From Pseudomonas fortuita (GTDB lineage: Bacteria; Pseudomonadota; Gammaproteobacteria; Pseudomonadales; Pseudomonadaceae): a stretch of 64,000 bases of DNA. Positions 46,170-55,565 of the stretch are shown piece by piece. Numbering within the stretch: the first letter of the stretch is position 1; every line of letters starts with the position of its first letter. The position numbers and the translations under genes are program-made. The DNA lies in NCBI RefSeq assembly GCF_026898135.2, contig NZ_CP114035.2, positions 5,931,501 through 5,995,500 of the forward strand. The letters are read 5' to 3'. The notes below the pieces were generated by a model, which made no database searches, had not been told where the DNA came from, and saw nothing but the letters and a program-made list of their open reading frames with translations.

Positions 46170-47366
46170 ATGTCCCTGCCCAGCCTTCGCCTCAAAGCCA
46201 ACGCCGACCGCCGCCTGCGCGCCGGCCACCTGTGGGTCTACAGCAACGAAGTCGACGTCACCGCGACCCCGCTGCAAGGCTTTCAGGCCGGTCAGCAGGC
46301 CGTTCTCGAGGCAGCCAACGGCAAACCGCTGGGCATCGTCGCACTCAGCCCGAACAACCTGATCTGCGCCCGCCTGCTGTCGCGCGACATCAAGCTGCCG
46401 CTGGACAAGTCGCTGCTGGTACACCGCCTGAACGTCGCCCTGTCGCTGCGCGAGCGCCTGTTCGATCAACCATGCTACCGCCTGGTCTACGGCGATTCCG
46501 ACCTGCTGCCGGGCCTGGTGGTCGACCGCTTCTTCGATATCCTCGTGGTGCAATTGGCCTCGGCCACCATGGAAGCGCACAAGGACGACGTGATCGCTGC
46601 CTTGGTGCAGGTGCTCAAGCCCAGCGGCATCCTGTTCAAGAACGACTCCGCTGCGCGTGATGCCGAAGGCTTGCAGCGCTATGTCGAGACCGTCTACGGC
46701 GAGGTGCCGGACTGGGTGCCGCTGGAAGAGAACGGCGTCAAGTTCGAAGCCCCGGTGCGTGAAGGCCAGAAGACCGGCTGGTTCTACGACCACCGCATGA
46801 ACCGCGCGCGCCTGGCGCCGTACGTGAAGGGCAAGCGTGTACTCGACCTGTTCAGCTACATCGGTGGCTGGGGCGTGCAGGCCGGTGCCTTCGGCGCCAG
46901 CGAAGTATTCTGTGTCGATGCCTCGGGTTTTGCCCTGGATGGCGTGGAGCGTAACGCTGCACTGAACGGCATCAGCGAGAAGCTGACCTGCATCGAAGGC
47001 GACGTGTTCGAAGCCCTGCGCGAGCTCAAGGCTGCCGAAGAGCGCTTTGACGTGATCATTGCCGACCCACCCGCCTTCATCAAACGCAAGAAGGACCTGA
47101 AAAACGGCGAAGCGGCCTACCGCCGCCTGAACGAACAGGCCATGCGCATGCTGAACAAAGATGGCATTCTGGTCAGCGCTTCGTGCTCGATGCACTTGCC
47201 CGAGGACGACCTGAACAACATCCTGCTCACCAGCGCCCGCCACCTGGACCGCAACATGCAGCTGCTCGAGCGCGGTGGCCAAGGCCCGGACCATCCGGTA
47301 CACCCGGCCATTGCAGAAACCCGCTACATCAAGAGCATCACCTGCCGGTTGCTGCCCAACAGTTAA
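46170..47366 (+). CDS. rlmI: 23S rRNA (cytosine1962-C5)-methyltransferase family
   Basis: 398-residue SAM-dependent RNA methyltransferase. It has an N-terminal PUA domain (RRLRAGHLWVYSNEV near 14-28), an EEHEE-like domain, then a Rossmann domain with TGWFYDHRMNR near 199-209, SAM motif VLDLFSYIGGWGVQAGAFGA near 224-243, VDASGFALDGVERNAA near 250-265, catalytic-type DPPAF near 301-305 and SCSMHL near 344-349. Length and domains match RlmI. Start 46170 has CGGAGCGAC upstream; the frame open to 45993 covers a REP and the HDOD start. Confidence 0.93.
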   Translation: MSLPSLRLKANADRRLRAGHLWVYSNEVDVTATPLQGFQAGQQAVLEAANGKPLGIVALSPNNLICARLLSRDIKLPLDKSLLVHRLNVALSLRERLFDQPCYRLVYGDSDLLPGLVVDRFFDILVVQLASATMEAHKDDVIAALVQVLKPSGILFKNDSAARDAEGLQRYVETVYGEVPDWVPLEENGVKFEAPVREGQKTGWFYDHRMNRARLAPYVKGKRVLDLFSYIGGWGVQAGAFGASEVFCVDASGFALDGVERNAALNGISEKLTCIEGDVFEALRELKAAEERFDVIIADPPAFIKRKKDLKNGEAAYRRLNEQAMRMLNKDGILVSASCSMHLPEDDLNNILLTSARHLDRNMQLLERGGQGPDHPVHPAIAETRYIKSITCRLLPNS

Positions 47367-47412
47367 GTAAGGGTTCCGGGAATTCCGTTTAGTTTCCCGA
47401 AACGACGATTAC

Positions 47413-47437
47413 GGCCTCGGCCTGCACAGCCGAGGCC
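47413..47437 (+). terminator. Hairpin after rlmI
   Basis: GGCCTCGGC, CTGCACA, GCCGAGGCC then CTTCCCATATTT. Perfect 9-base stem 47 bases after the rlmI stop; the U-run is poor. Confidence 0.5.
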
Positions 47438-47560
47438 CTTCCCATATTTCGTACAGCAGTGTCGATTAACGGCCTACGCCTGGCATTTCTGCCAGTTGTC
47501 TTCGCCCCCTCACCGGATTCCAATAAGCCCAGCCACCCGGGAAAATTGGAGAAAACGGCA

Positions 47561-48553
47561 ATGAGGAATAACCATCACCACCAAGGGCTGGAAGCCCCAA
47601 CCATTAAAGAAGCCAACAGCGATAACTTCTTACCGTTTGAAACACTAAACCAAGGCATAACCATCCTGATTCCAGGGTCGAGCGTATTCCAGAAAGGCGA
47701 CCACATCGTCATAAACGTGGGCCAGATAAGCAGCTTTATATTATTAGATTGTGAAGCGCCCGGGGAAACAATCGAACATTTCATATCCGGCGAACGGCTG
47801 AATGAGCAGCATGGGCGCCGCGTCACGTTAAATTACATAATCGTTAGAACTGGCAATACATCACCGACCACCACGTATGATTTCGGTGCAGAGCTCTATC
47901 ATCCTGTTGGAAAAGACATCGTAGAAGGCGTGCTGCCTTGGGACGCTGTAAAAAATGGGTTCAGCGTTACGATACCCGTGTACCCTGGCGCCACACCATC
48001 CGATACCATTCGGCTGTTCTTTGTAGGGTCCCACCCTCTCGCCAGTGGAATACTTGAAGAACAATTCGGCGACGTGGGGCAACCACTCGAAATAGCCATT
48101 GGAAAAGAATTGACGTTCCCCACCAACGGCGGCGAAGTGCACATTATTTATCAAGTCGTCCGTGACGGCGAGGCACGCACTTCCCCCTCTGTCAGCTTCT
48201 GGAGCGAAGCTCAGGTATTGGCTCCGAACCCGACCCACATGTACGCGGAGGACGCCTACTCCCCCGCCCAGATGAGTGCTGTTGAGAGCAGCCCAGGGAA
48301 ATATGCTTTTACCACAGCATTGAGCGCCGAGCTGATAGCGGGCGATGAAGTTTTTTTACTGGCCCTGAACAGTGCTTCGCATAAAAATGAAATTGCTCAC
48401 AAAAAAATAAGTGAGCCCACAGAAACGGTAGAGCACACGCTTTCAAAACCCAACCTTGATTACATGTCAAGTTTTAAACTAGTGGCACTGGTACGCACCC
48501 CAGCAGCCACCTGCTCATCTCACACGCGCTCAATCGTTATAAAAAGCGCTTAA
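47561..48553 (+). CDS. Unknown protein with Ig-like repeats, AT-richer
   Basis: 330-residue protein I cannot name. It shows about three beta-rich repeats of 80-100 residues. The first two share a pattern G-(I/F)-(T/S)-(I/V)-(L/T)-IP...GD/SDTI-(V/R)...G..(V/E)-(T/H)-(L/I)-x-Y-x-(I/V)-(V)-R-(T/D)-G, near 32-110 and 132-215; a looser third runs near 245-325. This recalls the Ig-like repeats in many Pseudomonas proteins of unknown role. No signal peptide or membrane segment. The gene uses ATA, TTA, TTT and AAA codons much more than its neighbours, a sign of transfer. Start 47561 follows TTGGAG; GTG at 47459 would add 34 residues. Confidence 0.7.
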   Translation: MRNNHHHQGLEAPTIKEANSDNFLPFETLNQGITILIPGSSVFQKGDHIVINVGQISSFILLDCEAPGETIEHFISGERLNEQHGRRVTLNYIIVRTGNTSPTTTYDFGAELYHPVGKDIVEGVLPWDAVKNGFSVTIPVYPGATPSDTIRLFFVGSHPLASGILEEQFGDVGQPLEIAIGKELTFPTNGGEVHIIYQVVRDGEARTSPSVSFWSEAQVLAPNPTHMYAEDAYSPAQMSAVESSPGKYAFTTALSAELIAGDEVFLLALNSASHKNEIAHKKISEPTETVEHTLSKPNLDYMSSFKLVALVRTPAATCSSHTRSIVIKSA

Positions 48554-48661
48554 CACCGCATTCAGCTGCAGCTATGGGTTCGTGGCAAGCCGATAGCAGC
48601 TGGCCTTTCAAGGCAGCTTAAGGCTTGGAGTGCACTGCTTGTCAGCGCCACGGGGCGGGTT

Positions 48662-48745
48662 TCAGAACGGTCCTGCAAAAACGCCCATCGCGCGCCCGAT
48701 GCCACCGCCCAGACACATCGCCATTCCCTCGCCGCGCCAGCGGTG
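48662..48745 (-). pseudogene. Possible thiolase C-terminal remnant
   Basis: The 371-base gap 48554-48924 has no intact gene. On the minus strand 48745-48662 reads GEGMAMCLGGGIGRAMGVF near its end and then stops, which resembles the CxGGGxG C-terminus of acetyl-CoA acyltransferases. Further upstream the frame is broken by a stop after a few codons. The remainder of the gap includes a TAGAAT at 48746-48751 that could be the ilvD -10 box. Weak, short evidence. Confidence 0.35.
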
Positions 48746-48924
48746 TAGAATCGGGCTATTCATCGCCAGTCATCCCCGGCGGGTTTATGAGCTCTGGTCG
48801 AGCACGCGGCGATCCCGTGCTGTCTTCGGCCCCATCCGTGCCAGTGGCAACCGGCCTAAGGCGCATAGGAAAAGAGAAGCTCACTCCCCTTTTTGTGACC
48901 TGATTAAGCCGCCAGGAGTGCTTC

Positions 48925-50766
48925 ATGCCTGATTATCGTTCCAAGACTTCCACCCAAGGCCGCAACATGGCCGGCGCCCGTGCCTTGTGGCGTGCCACCG
49001 GGATGAAAGACGAAGACTTCAAGAAACCGATCATCGCCATCGCCAACTCGTTCACCCAGTTCGTCCCGGGCCACGTGCACCTGAAGGACCTGGGCCAGCT
49101 GGTCGCCCGCGAGATCGAGCGCGCCGGTGGCGTGGCCAAGGAATTCAACACCATCGCGGTCGATGACGGCATCGCCATGGGCCACGACGGCATGCTGTAC
49201 TCGCTGCCAAGCCGCGAGATCATTGCCGACGCCGTGGAATACATGGTCAACGCCCACTGCGCCGACGCCATCGTGTGCATCTCCAACTGCGACAAGATCA
49301 CCCCCGGCATGCTGATGGCCGCCCTGCGCCTGAACATCCCGGTGATCTTCGTTTCCGGCGGCCCGATGGAAGCCGGCAAGACCAAGCTGGCCAGCCACGG
49401 CCTGGACCTGGTCGACGCCATGGTCATCGCCGCCGATGCCTCGGCCTCCGATGAAAAAGTCGCCGAATACGAGCGCAGTGCCTGCCCGACGTGCGGTTCG
49501 TGCTCCGGCATGTTCACCGCCAACTCGATGAACTGCCTGACCGAAGCCCTGGGCCTGGCCTTGCCGGGCAATGGCTCGACCCTGGCCACCCACGCCGACC
49601 GCGAGCAGCTGTTCCTCACTGCCGGCCGCACCATCGTCGAGCTGTGCAAGCGCTACTACGGCGAGAACGACGAGTCGGTGCTGCCCCGCAGCATCGCCAA
49701 CTTCAAGGCGTTTGAAAACGCCATGATGCTCGACATCGCGATGGGCGGCTCGACCAACACCATCCTGCACCTGCTGGCCGCAGCCCAGGAAGGCGAAGTC
49801 GCGTTCGACCTGCGTGACATCGACCGCCTGTCGCGTAAAGTGCCGCAGTTGTGCAAAGTGGCGCCGAACATCCAGAAGTACCACATGGAAGACGTGCACC
49901 GCGCCGGCGGCATCTTCAGCATCCTCGGTTCGCTGGCCCGTGGCGGCCTGCTGCACACCGACCTGCCGACCGTGCACAGCCGCAGCATGGAAGAAGCCAT
50001 CGCCAAATGGGACATCACCCAGACCGATGACGAAGCCGTGCACACCTTCTTCAAGGCCGGCCCTGCCGGTATCCCGACCCAGACCGCATTCAGCCAGTCG
50101 ACCCGTTGGGAAACCCTTGATGACGACCGTGAAAACGGCTGCATCCGCAGCTTCGAGCACGCCTACTCGCAAGAAGGCGGGCTGGCCGTGCTGTACGGCA
50201 ACATCGCGGTCGACGGTTGCGTGGTGAAAACCGCCGGTGTCGACGAGTCGATCCACGTGTTCGAGGGCAACGCCAAGATCTTCGAGAGCCAGGACAGCGC
50301 CGTGCGCGGCATCCTCGCCGACGAGGTGAAGGCCGGCGACATCGTGATCATCCGCTACGAAGGCCCGAAAGGCGGCCCGGGCATGCAGGAAATGCTGTAC
50401 CCGACCTCGTACCTGAAGTCCAAAGGCCTGGGCAAGGCCTGCGCCCTGCTCACCGACGGCCGCTTCTCGGGCGGCACCTCGGGCCTGTCGATCGGCCACG
50501 CCTCGCCAGAAGCTGCTGCTGGCGGCGCCATCGGCCTGGTCCGTGATGGCGACAAGGTATTGATCGACATCCCTAACCGTTCGATCAACCTGCTGGTCAG
50601 CGACGAAGCGCTGGCCGAGCGCCGCATCGAGCAGGACAAGAAGGGCTGGAAACCCGCTGAAGTACGCCCACGCAAGGTGACCACCGCGCTGAAGGCCTAT
50701 GCCCTGCTGGCGACCAGTGCCGACAAGGGTGCGGTGCGCAACAAGGCGATGCTGGAAGGGCTCTGA
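48925..50766 (+). CDS. ilvD: Dihydroxy-acid dehydratase
   Basis: Converts 2,3-dihydroxy-acids to 2-keto acids in valine, isoleucine and pantothenate synthesis, using an Fe-S cluster. The 613 residues match the E. coli-type (616) enzyme. Motifs: [10 protein letters not shown] near 121-130, [20 protein letters not shown] near 192-211 with cluster cysteines, [14 protein letters not shown] [14 protein letters not shown] near 271-284, [14 protein letters not shown] near 477-490 and the C-terminal [11 protein letters not shown] near 511-521. GCCAGGAGTG precedes the ATG. A strong terminator follows. A 170-base leader is possible if the TAGAAT upstream is used, but no leader peptide rich in branched residues was seen. 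Confidence 0.97.
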   Translation: MPDYRSKTSTQGRNMAGARALWRATGMKDEDFKKPIIAIANSFTQFVPGHVHLKDLGQLVAREIERAGGVAKEFNTIAVDDGIAMGHDGMLYSLPSREIIADAVEYMVNAHCADAIVCISNCDKITPGMLMAALRLNIPVIFVSGGPMEAGKTKLASHGLDLVDAMVIAADASASDEKVAEYERSACPTCGSCSGMFTANSMNCLTEALGLALPGNGSTLATHADREQLFLTAGRTIVELCKRYYGENDESVLPRSIANFKAFENAMMLDIAMGGSTNTILHLLAAAQEGEVAFDLRDIDRLSRKVPQLCKVAPNIQKYHMEDVHRAGGIFSILGSLARGGLLHTDLPTVHSRSMEEAIAKWDITQTDDEAVHTFFKAGPAGIPTQTAFSQSTRWETLDDDRENGCIRSFEHAYSQEGGLAVLYGNIAVDGCVVKTAGVDESIHVFEGNAKIFESQDSAVRGILADEVKAGDIVIIRYEGPKGGPGMQEMLYPTSYLKSKGLGKACALLTDGRFSGGTSGLSIGHASPEAAAGGAIGLVRDGDKVLIDIPNRSINLLVSDEALAERRIEQDKKGWKPAEVRPRKVTTALKAYALLATSADKGAVRNKAMLEGL

Positions 50767-50787
50767 GCCTTTTTAGCGTGAAAGAAG

Positions 50788-50815
50788 AACCGGCGCCCTG
50801 GGCGCCGGTTTTTTT
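50788..50815 (+). terminator. Rho-independent terminator of ilvD
   Basis: AACCGGCGCC, CTG, GGCGCCGGTT then TTTTT, 22 bases after the ilvD stop. Confidence 0.92.
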
Positions 50816-50823
50816 ATGCCTGT

Positions 50824-50861
50824 TCCGGCCTCTTCGCGGGCACGCCCGCGAAGAGGCCGGA
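50824..50861. repeat. REP palindrome
   Basis: TCCGGCCTCTTCGCGGGC, AC, GCCCGCGAAGAGGCCGGA: 18-base perfect arms, directly after the ilvD terminator and before the convergent HAD gene stop. Same unit as at 17183. Confidence 0.85.
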
Positions 50862-50877
50862 GCAGACAACGCAACAA

Positions 50878-51933
50878 CTACTGGATTTGCTCCGGCGTCA
50901 CGATCACCCAGTTCTTGTCCGCCGTCACCGGCAACCCTTCCTTGGCCTGCGCCGCCGCATTCCTGGTAATCATGCCGTTGAGCTGGTCCATGTACTTGGC
51001 CTTGCGGTTTATCCACAGGTGGATGCCACCTTTGCCCACATCCACCCCGTGGAACTGCATGTAGCCATCGCTGGTCGGCGTGTCGCCGCCCACCAGCACC
51101 GGCTTCTTCCATTCATCGATGTAGGTCAGGATGGCCGCCTGCTTGCCCGCCATCCAGGTAGCCGGGGTCCACAGATACGGGGTCAGCTCCAGCCCTTCAT
51201 TGGCCTTGGCATCGTAATGGCCGGCACTGATCTGCTTGCGCGCCGTGGTCAGTTGGCCATTGCTGCGGTCCTTTAACAGCAGACTCACGCCAATCACGTT
51301 CTGCGGCTTCACGTTGTAGCCGTACTTGGGATCTGATGCGACCATGCGCACCAGTTCCTCGGAGGCAGCAGAAATCACATAGACCTCGATGCCGTTCTCC
51401 ATCAGTTTGTTGTACAGCTCGGCCTGGCCCCTGAAGACCTTGGGGGGCTGTACTTCGATGGCCTTGACCTGGTCACCTTCGTAATAAGTGCTGGGGATGG
51501 GCTTGGTCGAAGCCATCAGCTCATCCACCTGCACCTTCAACTCCTTCAGGGTAAAACCGGAAAACACCTGGGCCACCCACGGGTAGCAGACCATATCGTC
51601 GACTTCGCACAACCGGTAGTAGTAGCTGAACAGGCTTTCCTTGTGCTCGGCAGTGTCCTTGAACGGCATCAGTTTCAGCGAAGGGTCGAGCTTGTCGCGG
51701 CTCAGCAGGCCTTTGTTTTCCATGAAGGGCAGCAAGGCTTCTTCCAGGTCATAACGGTAACTGGTGTTGTCCATGTCGAACACCGCGTAGTTACCTTTAT
51801 TGGCATTGGCGGCGATCATGCTGTCGAGCTGCCTGGCCGCTTCGGCAGGCCAATGTTGGAGCTCGGTGGCGAAGGTTTCGATACTGAACAGCAGGGACAG
51901 GCCGATGGCGGCAGCTTTCACAGCGGATTTCAT
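50878..51933 (-). CDS. Exported HAD phosphatase, phosphorylcholine-phosphatase-like
   Basis: 351-residue HAD-superfamily enzyme. A signal peptide near 1-21 ([16 protein letters not shown]) directs it to the periplasm. HAD motif I is [20 protein letters not shown] near 49-68, motif II in [11 protein letters not shown] near 183-193, Lys region around 213-250 and motif III in [12 protein letters not shown] near 284-295. The motif I with DMDNT and the length of about 350 are those of P. aeruginosa phosphorylcholine phosphatase PchP, which releases choline from phosphocholine. Start 51933 has AGGAGA upstream. Function assigned from family resemblance. Confidence 0.8.
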   Translation of the reverse strand: MKSAVKAAAIGLSLLFSIETFATELQHWPAEAARQLDSMIAANANKGNYAVFDMDNTSYRYDLEEALLPFMENKGLLSRDKLDPSLKLMPFKDTAEHKESLFSYYYRLCEVDDMVCYPWVAQVFSGFTLKELKVQVDELMASTKPIPSTYYEGDQVKAIEVQPPKVFRGQAELYNKLMENGIEVYVISAASEELVRMVASDPKYGYNVKPQNVIGVSLLLKDRSNGQLTTARKQISAGHYDAKANEGLELTPYLWTPATWMAGKQAAILTYIDEWKKPVLVGGDTPTSDGYMQFHGVDVGKGGIHLWINRKAKYMDQLNGMITRNAAAQAKEGLPVTADKNWVIVTPEQIQ

Positions 51934-52178
51934 GTACGAATCTCCTGAAAGTGACCCAGAAACGCTAGTGCAACAATCACCCCTGGCAACCCTCGATAAC
52001 GACCTCCAGACAGCCGTAAACGCCGTGTTCATTGCAATACGCGACACTTCGTTATTCCATAAACGACTATGCAAATTCCATTTGGGTATAAATTCGTTTG
52101 TTTTCAGGCTGTTAGCATTTCCGTTCGCAATCGCTCACAGAGGCGATGCCAATTCTGCCTTTTTCTGCTGGAGCTTCA

Positions 52179-53570
52179 ATGAACCTGCCGCTGTCCCTAA
52201 ACCTGCTGGCGTTCCTGGCCCTGTTGCTGGGCCTGGCACAAACCCGCCGCACCGACTGGAGCCTGGCCAAGAAGGTACTGCTGGGCCTGGTGCTGGGCGT
52301 CGTCTTCGGCCTGGCCCTGCACACGATCTACGGCGCTGGCCACCCCGTGCTCAAGGCCACCATCGCCTGGCTTGACCTGGTCGGCAACGGCTATGTGGGC
52401 CTGCTGCAGATGATTGTCATGCCGCTGATCTTCGCCTCGATCCTCAGCGCCGTGGCGCGCCTGCACAATGCCTCGTCGCTGGGCCGCATCAGCGTGCTGA
52501 GCATCGGCACCCTGCTGCTGACCACCGCCATTGCCGCGCTGATCGGCATCGTGCTGACCAACCTGTTCGGCCTGAGTGCCGAAGGCCTGGTGGCCGGTGT
52601 GCAGGAAAGCGCCCGCATGCAGGTTATCCACAGCGACTACGCTGGCAAGGTCGCCGACCTCAACATCCCGCAGCTGCTGCTGTCGTTCATCCCCAGCAAC
52701 CCGGTGGGTGACCTGGCGCGGGCCAAGCCGACGTCGATCATCAGCGTGGTGATCTTCGCCGTGTTCGTCGGCCTGGCCGCGCTGCAGCTGATCAAGGACG
52801 ATGCCGAGAAAGGCGAGCGCGCCCTGTCGGCCATCGACACCCTGCAAGCCTGGGTGATGCGCCTGGTGCGGGTGGTAATGAAACTGACCCCGTATGGCGT
52901 GCTGGCGTTGATGACCAAGGTGGTTGCCAGCTCGAACATGGAAGACATCCTCAAGCTGGGCAGCTTCGTGGTGGTGTCGTACCTGGGCCTGGGGCTGATG
53001 TTCGTGGTGCATGCCCTCATCCTGGCGGCGACCGGTGTGAGCCCGCTGCGCTTCTTCCGCAAGGTGTGGCCGGTGCTGACCTTCGCCTTCACCAGCCGCT
53101 CCAGCGCCGCCAGCATTCCGCTGAACATCGAAGCGCAAACCCGCCGTCTGGGTGTGCCGCAGTCGATTGCCAGCTTCAGCGCATCGTTCGGCACCACCAT
53201 TGGCCAGAACGGCTGCGCTGGCCTCTATCCCGCCATGCTGGCGGTGATGGTGGCACCGGCGGTGGGCATCGATACCTTCGACCCGCTGTGGATCGCTACC
53301 CTGGTGGCCATCGTCACGCTGAGTTCTGCAGGGGTTGCCGGCGTGGGTGGCGGGGCCACCTTTGCCGCGCTGATCGTGCTCCCAGCCATGGGCTTGCCGG
53401 TGGAGCTGGTGGCGTTGCTGATTTCGGTGGAGCCGCTGATCGACATGGGCCGCACGGCGTTGAACGTCAATGGCTCGATGACCGCAGGCGTGGTGACCAG
53501 CCAACTGCTCAAGGAGACAGACAAGGATGTGCTGGCTGACGATGAGCACGCCGAGTTGAGCCACTCCTGA
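52179..53570 (+). CDS. tcyP: TcyP-like L-cystine:cation symporter
   Basis: 463-residue transporter of the dicarboxylate/amino acid:cation symporter family, TcyP/YdjN branch. About eight membrane segments and two re-entrant hairpins are seen. [18 protein letters not shown] near 79-96 is an early helix, [21 protein letters not shown] near 305-325 the HP1 region with serine-rich tip, and [17 protein letters not shown] near 334-350 and NVNGSMTAG near 429-437 the TM7/TM8 substrate-site segments. Ligand is inferred from the branch. Start 52179 ([12 protein letters not shown]) follows TGGAG. Divergent from the HAD gene across 245 bases in which I found no clear operator. Confidence 0.85.
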   Translation: MNLPLSLNLLAFLALLLGLAQTRRTDWSLAKKVLLGLVLGVVFGLALHTIYGAGHPVLKATIAWLDLVGNGYVGLLQMIVMPLIFASILSAVARLHNASSLGRISVLSIGTLLLTTAIAALIGIVLTNLFGLSAEGLVAGVQESARMQVIHSDYAGKVADLNIPQLLLSFIPSNPVGDLARAKPTSIISVVIFAVFVGLAALQLIKDDAEKGERALSAIDTLQAWVMRLVRVVMKLTPYGVLALMTKVVASSNMEDILKLGSFVVVSYLGLGLMFVVHALILAATGVSPLRFFRKVWPVLTFAFTSRSSAASIPLNIEAQTRRLGVPQSIASFSASFGTTIGQNGCAGLYPAMLAVMVAPAVGIDTFDPLWIATLVAIVTLSSAGVAGVGGGATFAALIVLPAMGLPVELVALLISVEPLIDMGRTALNVNGSMTAGVVTSQLLKETDKDVLADDEHAELSHS

Positions 53571-53576
53571 AACGGC

Positions 53577-53598
53577 TGGGGCCGCTAATGCGGCCCCA
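53577..53598. terminator. Hairpin between tcyP and folA
   Basis: TGGGGCCGC, TAAT, GCGGCCCCA. Nine-base stem between convergent genes, no U-run. Confidence 0.5.
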
Positions 53599-53604
53599 GA
53601 ATCA

Positions 53605-54120
53605 TCACACCTTGTTCCACACCTCGAAGTGATACGCAGGCTTGTCCGCCTCTGCCTGCGCTTCACTCGACGCCAGTTGCCACTCCCCTTTGTCGAACTC
53701 GGGGAACCACGCATCACCTTCCGGCTCAAGCTCCACCCGGGTCAGGTACATGCGGCTCACCAAGCCTTTCTCCAGCGCCTGTGCATACAACTGCGCGCCG
53801 CCGATCAGCATCAGCTCATCCACGCCCTGCTCGCGTGCCCACTGCCCGGCGCGCACAATCGCGTCTTCCAGCGAGGCGAAAACCTCGGCACCCGCCAGTT
53901 CCAGGCCCGGTTGGCGGCTGACCACGATATTCAAACGCCCCAGCAGCGGTCGGCCCAGGGAGTCCCAGGTCTTGCGGCCCATGATGATTGGCTTGCCCAG
54001 GGTGGTGGCCTTGAAGTACTTGAAATCCCCCGGCAAATGCCAGGGCATGGAATTGTCGATGCCTATCACGCGGTTCTCGGCGAGCGCCGCAATCAGGCTG
54101 AGGGGGAGTGAAGTCGTCAT
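53605..54120 (-). CDS. folA: Dihydrofolate reductase
   Basis: NADPH reduction of dihydrofolate. In 171 residues: LSLIAALAENRVIGIDNSMPWHLPGDF near 6-32 forms the substrate site with the acidic residue usual in bacterial DHFRs; IIMGRKTWDSLGRPLLGR near 45-62 binds cofactor; LMLIGGAQLYAQAL near 103-116 is the GGxxxY motif. Start 54120 (MTTSLPLSLIAAL) is the family start. Divergent from the DUF2868 gene with only 53 bases between, so the two promoters must overlap. Confidence 0.97.
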   Translation of the reverse strand: MTTSLPLSLIAALAENRVIGIDNSMPWHLPGDFKYFKATTLGKPIIMGRKTWDSLGRPLLGRLNIVVSRQPGLELAGAEVFASLEDAIVRAGQWAREQGVDELMLIGGAQLYAQALEKGLVSRMYLTRVELEPEGDAWFPEFDKGEWQLASSEAQAEADKPAYHFEVWNKV

Positions 54121-54173
54121 GCAGCGAGGATAGCAAACCCGCGGTGGGTTATGCTTCTGCCCTGAACCGTGCA

Positions 54174-55565
54174 ATGGAAGACCTTGTGACTGGACCGACT
54201 CCACTGGACAAGCGCTGGCTCACCGAAGCGGTACGCCTGCGCGAGGAACACGCCGGCCCCCTGGAGGACCAGGAAGCCAACCGTCGCGCCCGCCAATTGG
54301 GCGGCGACCTGGCGGCCCGCATCGAAACCCGTGCACTGTTCCTGGCCGAACGCGATGGCATGAGCACCGCCCTGCGCCACTGGAAGCAAGGCGCGCGCCT
54401 GGCGCTGCTGGCCTTGCTGCTGATGGCCGTGCTCAGCGGCGCGGGCCTGGCCCTGGCCGCCCTGGGCGACGGGCAGCGGCCGGTGAACGTGTTCTGGGCC
54501 CTGGGCAGCCTGCTCGGGCTGAACCTGCTGATGCTGCTGGGCTGGGCCATCGGTTTTGCCGTAAGCGGCGAGCATGGCGCAGGGCTGGGCCGCTTGTGGC
54601 TATGGCTGAGTGAACGCTTTGCTCGCGATGCCAAGGCCGCACACCTGGCACCTGCGCTGCTTGTGCTGCTGCAACGCCAACGCCTGAACCGCTGGCTGCT
54701 CGGCCTGCTGGTGCATGGCCTGTGGCTGCTGGCCATGCTCACCGCCCTGGGCATGCTGCTGGCCTTGCTGGCGACCCGGCGCTATGGCTTTGTCTGGGAA
54801 ACCACGCTGCTTGCCGCCGACCCGTTCATCCACCTGACCCAAGCCCTGGGCGCCCTGCCTTCGCTGCTGGGCTTTGCCGTGCCTGACGAAGCCATGATCC
54901 GCGCCAGCGGCGACACCTTGCCGGCCCTGGAGCAAGCCCGACAGGCCTGGGCCAGCTGGTTGCTGGGGGTGGTGCTGGTGTATGGCCTGTTACCACGCCT
55001 GGTACTGGCTGCATTGTGCCTGTGGCGCTGGCGCCAAGGCCGCGAGCGCCTGGCACTGGACTTGAGCCTGCCCGGCTACGCGCAACTGCGTGATGCACTG
55101 ATGCCGCGCAGCGAACGCATCGGCGTGCAGGATGCCGCGCCCGAGGCCCTGCCACAGTTTCCCGCCGGCCAGCTGGAAAGCGGCAGCAGCGGTGCCCTGC
55201 TGGTGGGCCTGGAACTGGACGACCAGCGCCCCTGGCCGCCCGCCCTGCCGAACAGCGTGATCGATGCTGGCGTGCTCGACAGCCGCGAATCGCGCAACAG
55301 GCTGCTCGAACAACTCAGCCGCTTCCCCCCGGCACGCCTGGCCATCGCCTGCGACCCCCGGCGCTCGCCCGACCGCGGCAGCCTGGCGTTGCTCGCCGAA
55401 CTGGCGCGCAATGCCGGCGCAACCCGTATCTGGCTACTGCAGTCCGCACCCGGCCAGGCTGTTGATGCCCAGCGCCTGGGCGATTGGCACGAAGCCCTCG
55501 ACCGCCTTGGCCTGCAGCACGCCGACACCTCACCACTGACCTGGCTGGAGCATGGCCATGACTGA
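54174..55565 (+). CDS. DUF2868 membrane protein, GTPase partner
   Basis: 463-residue protein of the DUF2868 type. The N-terminal 75 residues are polar and helical (RWLTEAVRLREEHAGPLEDQ near 14-33). Membrane segments lie near 78-100 (ALLALLLMAVLSGAGLALAA), 110-132, 178-202 (LGLLVHGLWLLAMLTALGML) and 268-292. The C-terminal 150 residues form a soluble alpha/beta domain (GALLVGLELDDQRPWP near 330-345; RLAIACDPRRSPDRGSL near 391-407). Function unknown. Its 3' end overlaps the GTPase gene by 14 bases, so the two proteins are probably made together and act together. Start 54174 is uncertain; a GTG lies 4 codons on. Confidence 0.82.
   Translation: MEDLVTGPTPLDKRWLTEAVRLREEHAGPLEDQEANRRARQLGGDLAARIETRALFLAERDGMSTALRHWKQGARLALLALLLMAVLSGAGLALAALGDGQRPVNVFWALGSLLGLNLLMLLGWAIGFAVSGEHGAGLGRLWLWLSERFARDAKAAHLAPALLVLLQRQRLNRWLLGLLVHGLWLLAMLTALGMLLALLATRRYGFVWETTLLAADPFIHLTQALGALPSLLGFAVPDEAMIRASGDTLPALEQARQAWASWLLGVVLVYGLLPRLVLAALCLWRWRQGRERLALDLSLPGYAQLRDALMPRSERIGVQDAAPEALPQFPAGQLESGSSGALLVGLELDDQRPWPPALPNSVIDAGVLDSRESRNRLLEQLSRFPPARLAIACDPRRSPDRGSLALLAELARNAGATRIWLLQSAPGQAVDAQRLGDWHEALDRLGLQHADTSPLTWLEHGHD

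Noticed and set aside
48925..48960. Leader peptide attenuation of ilvD
   Set aside because: No short frame rich in Ile, Val or Leu codons followed by alternative hairpins was found in the 170 bases ahead of ilvD.
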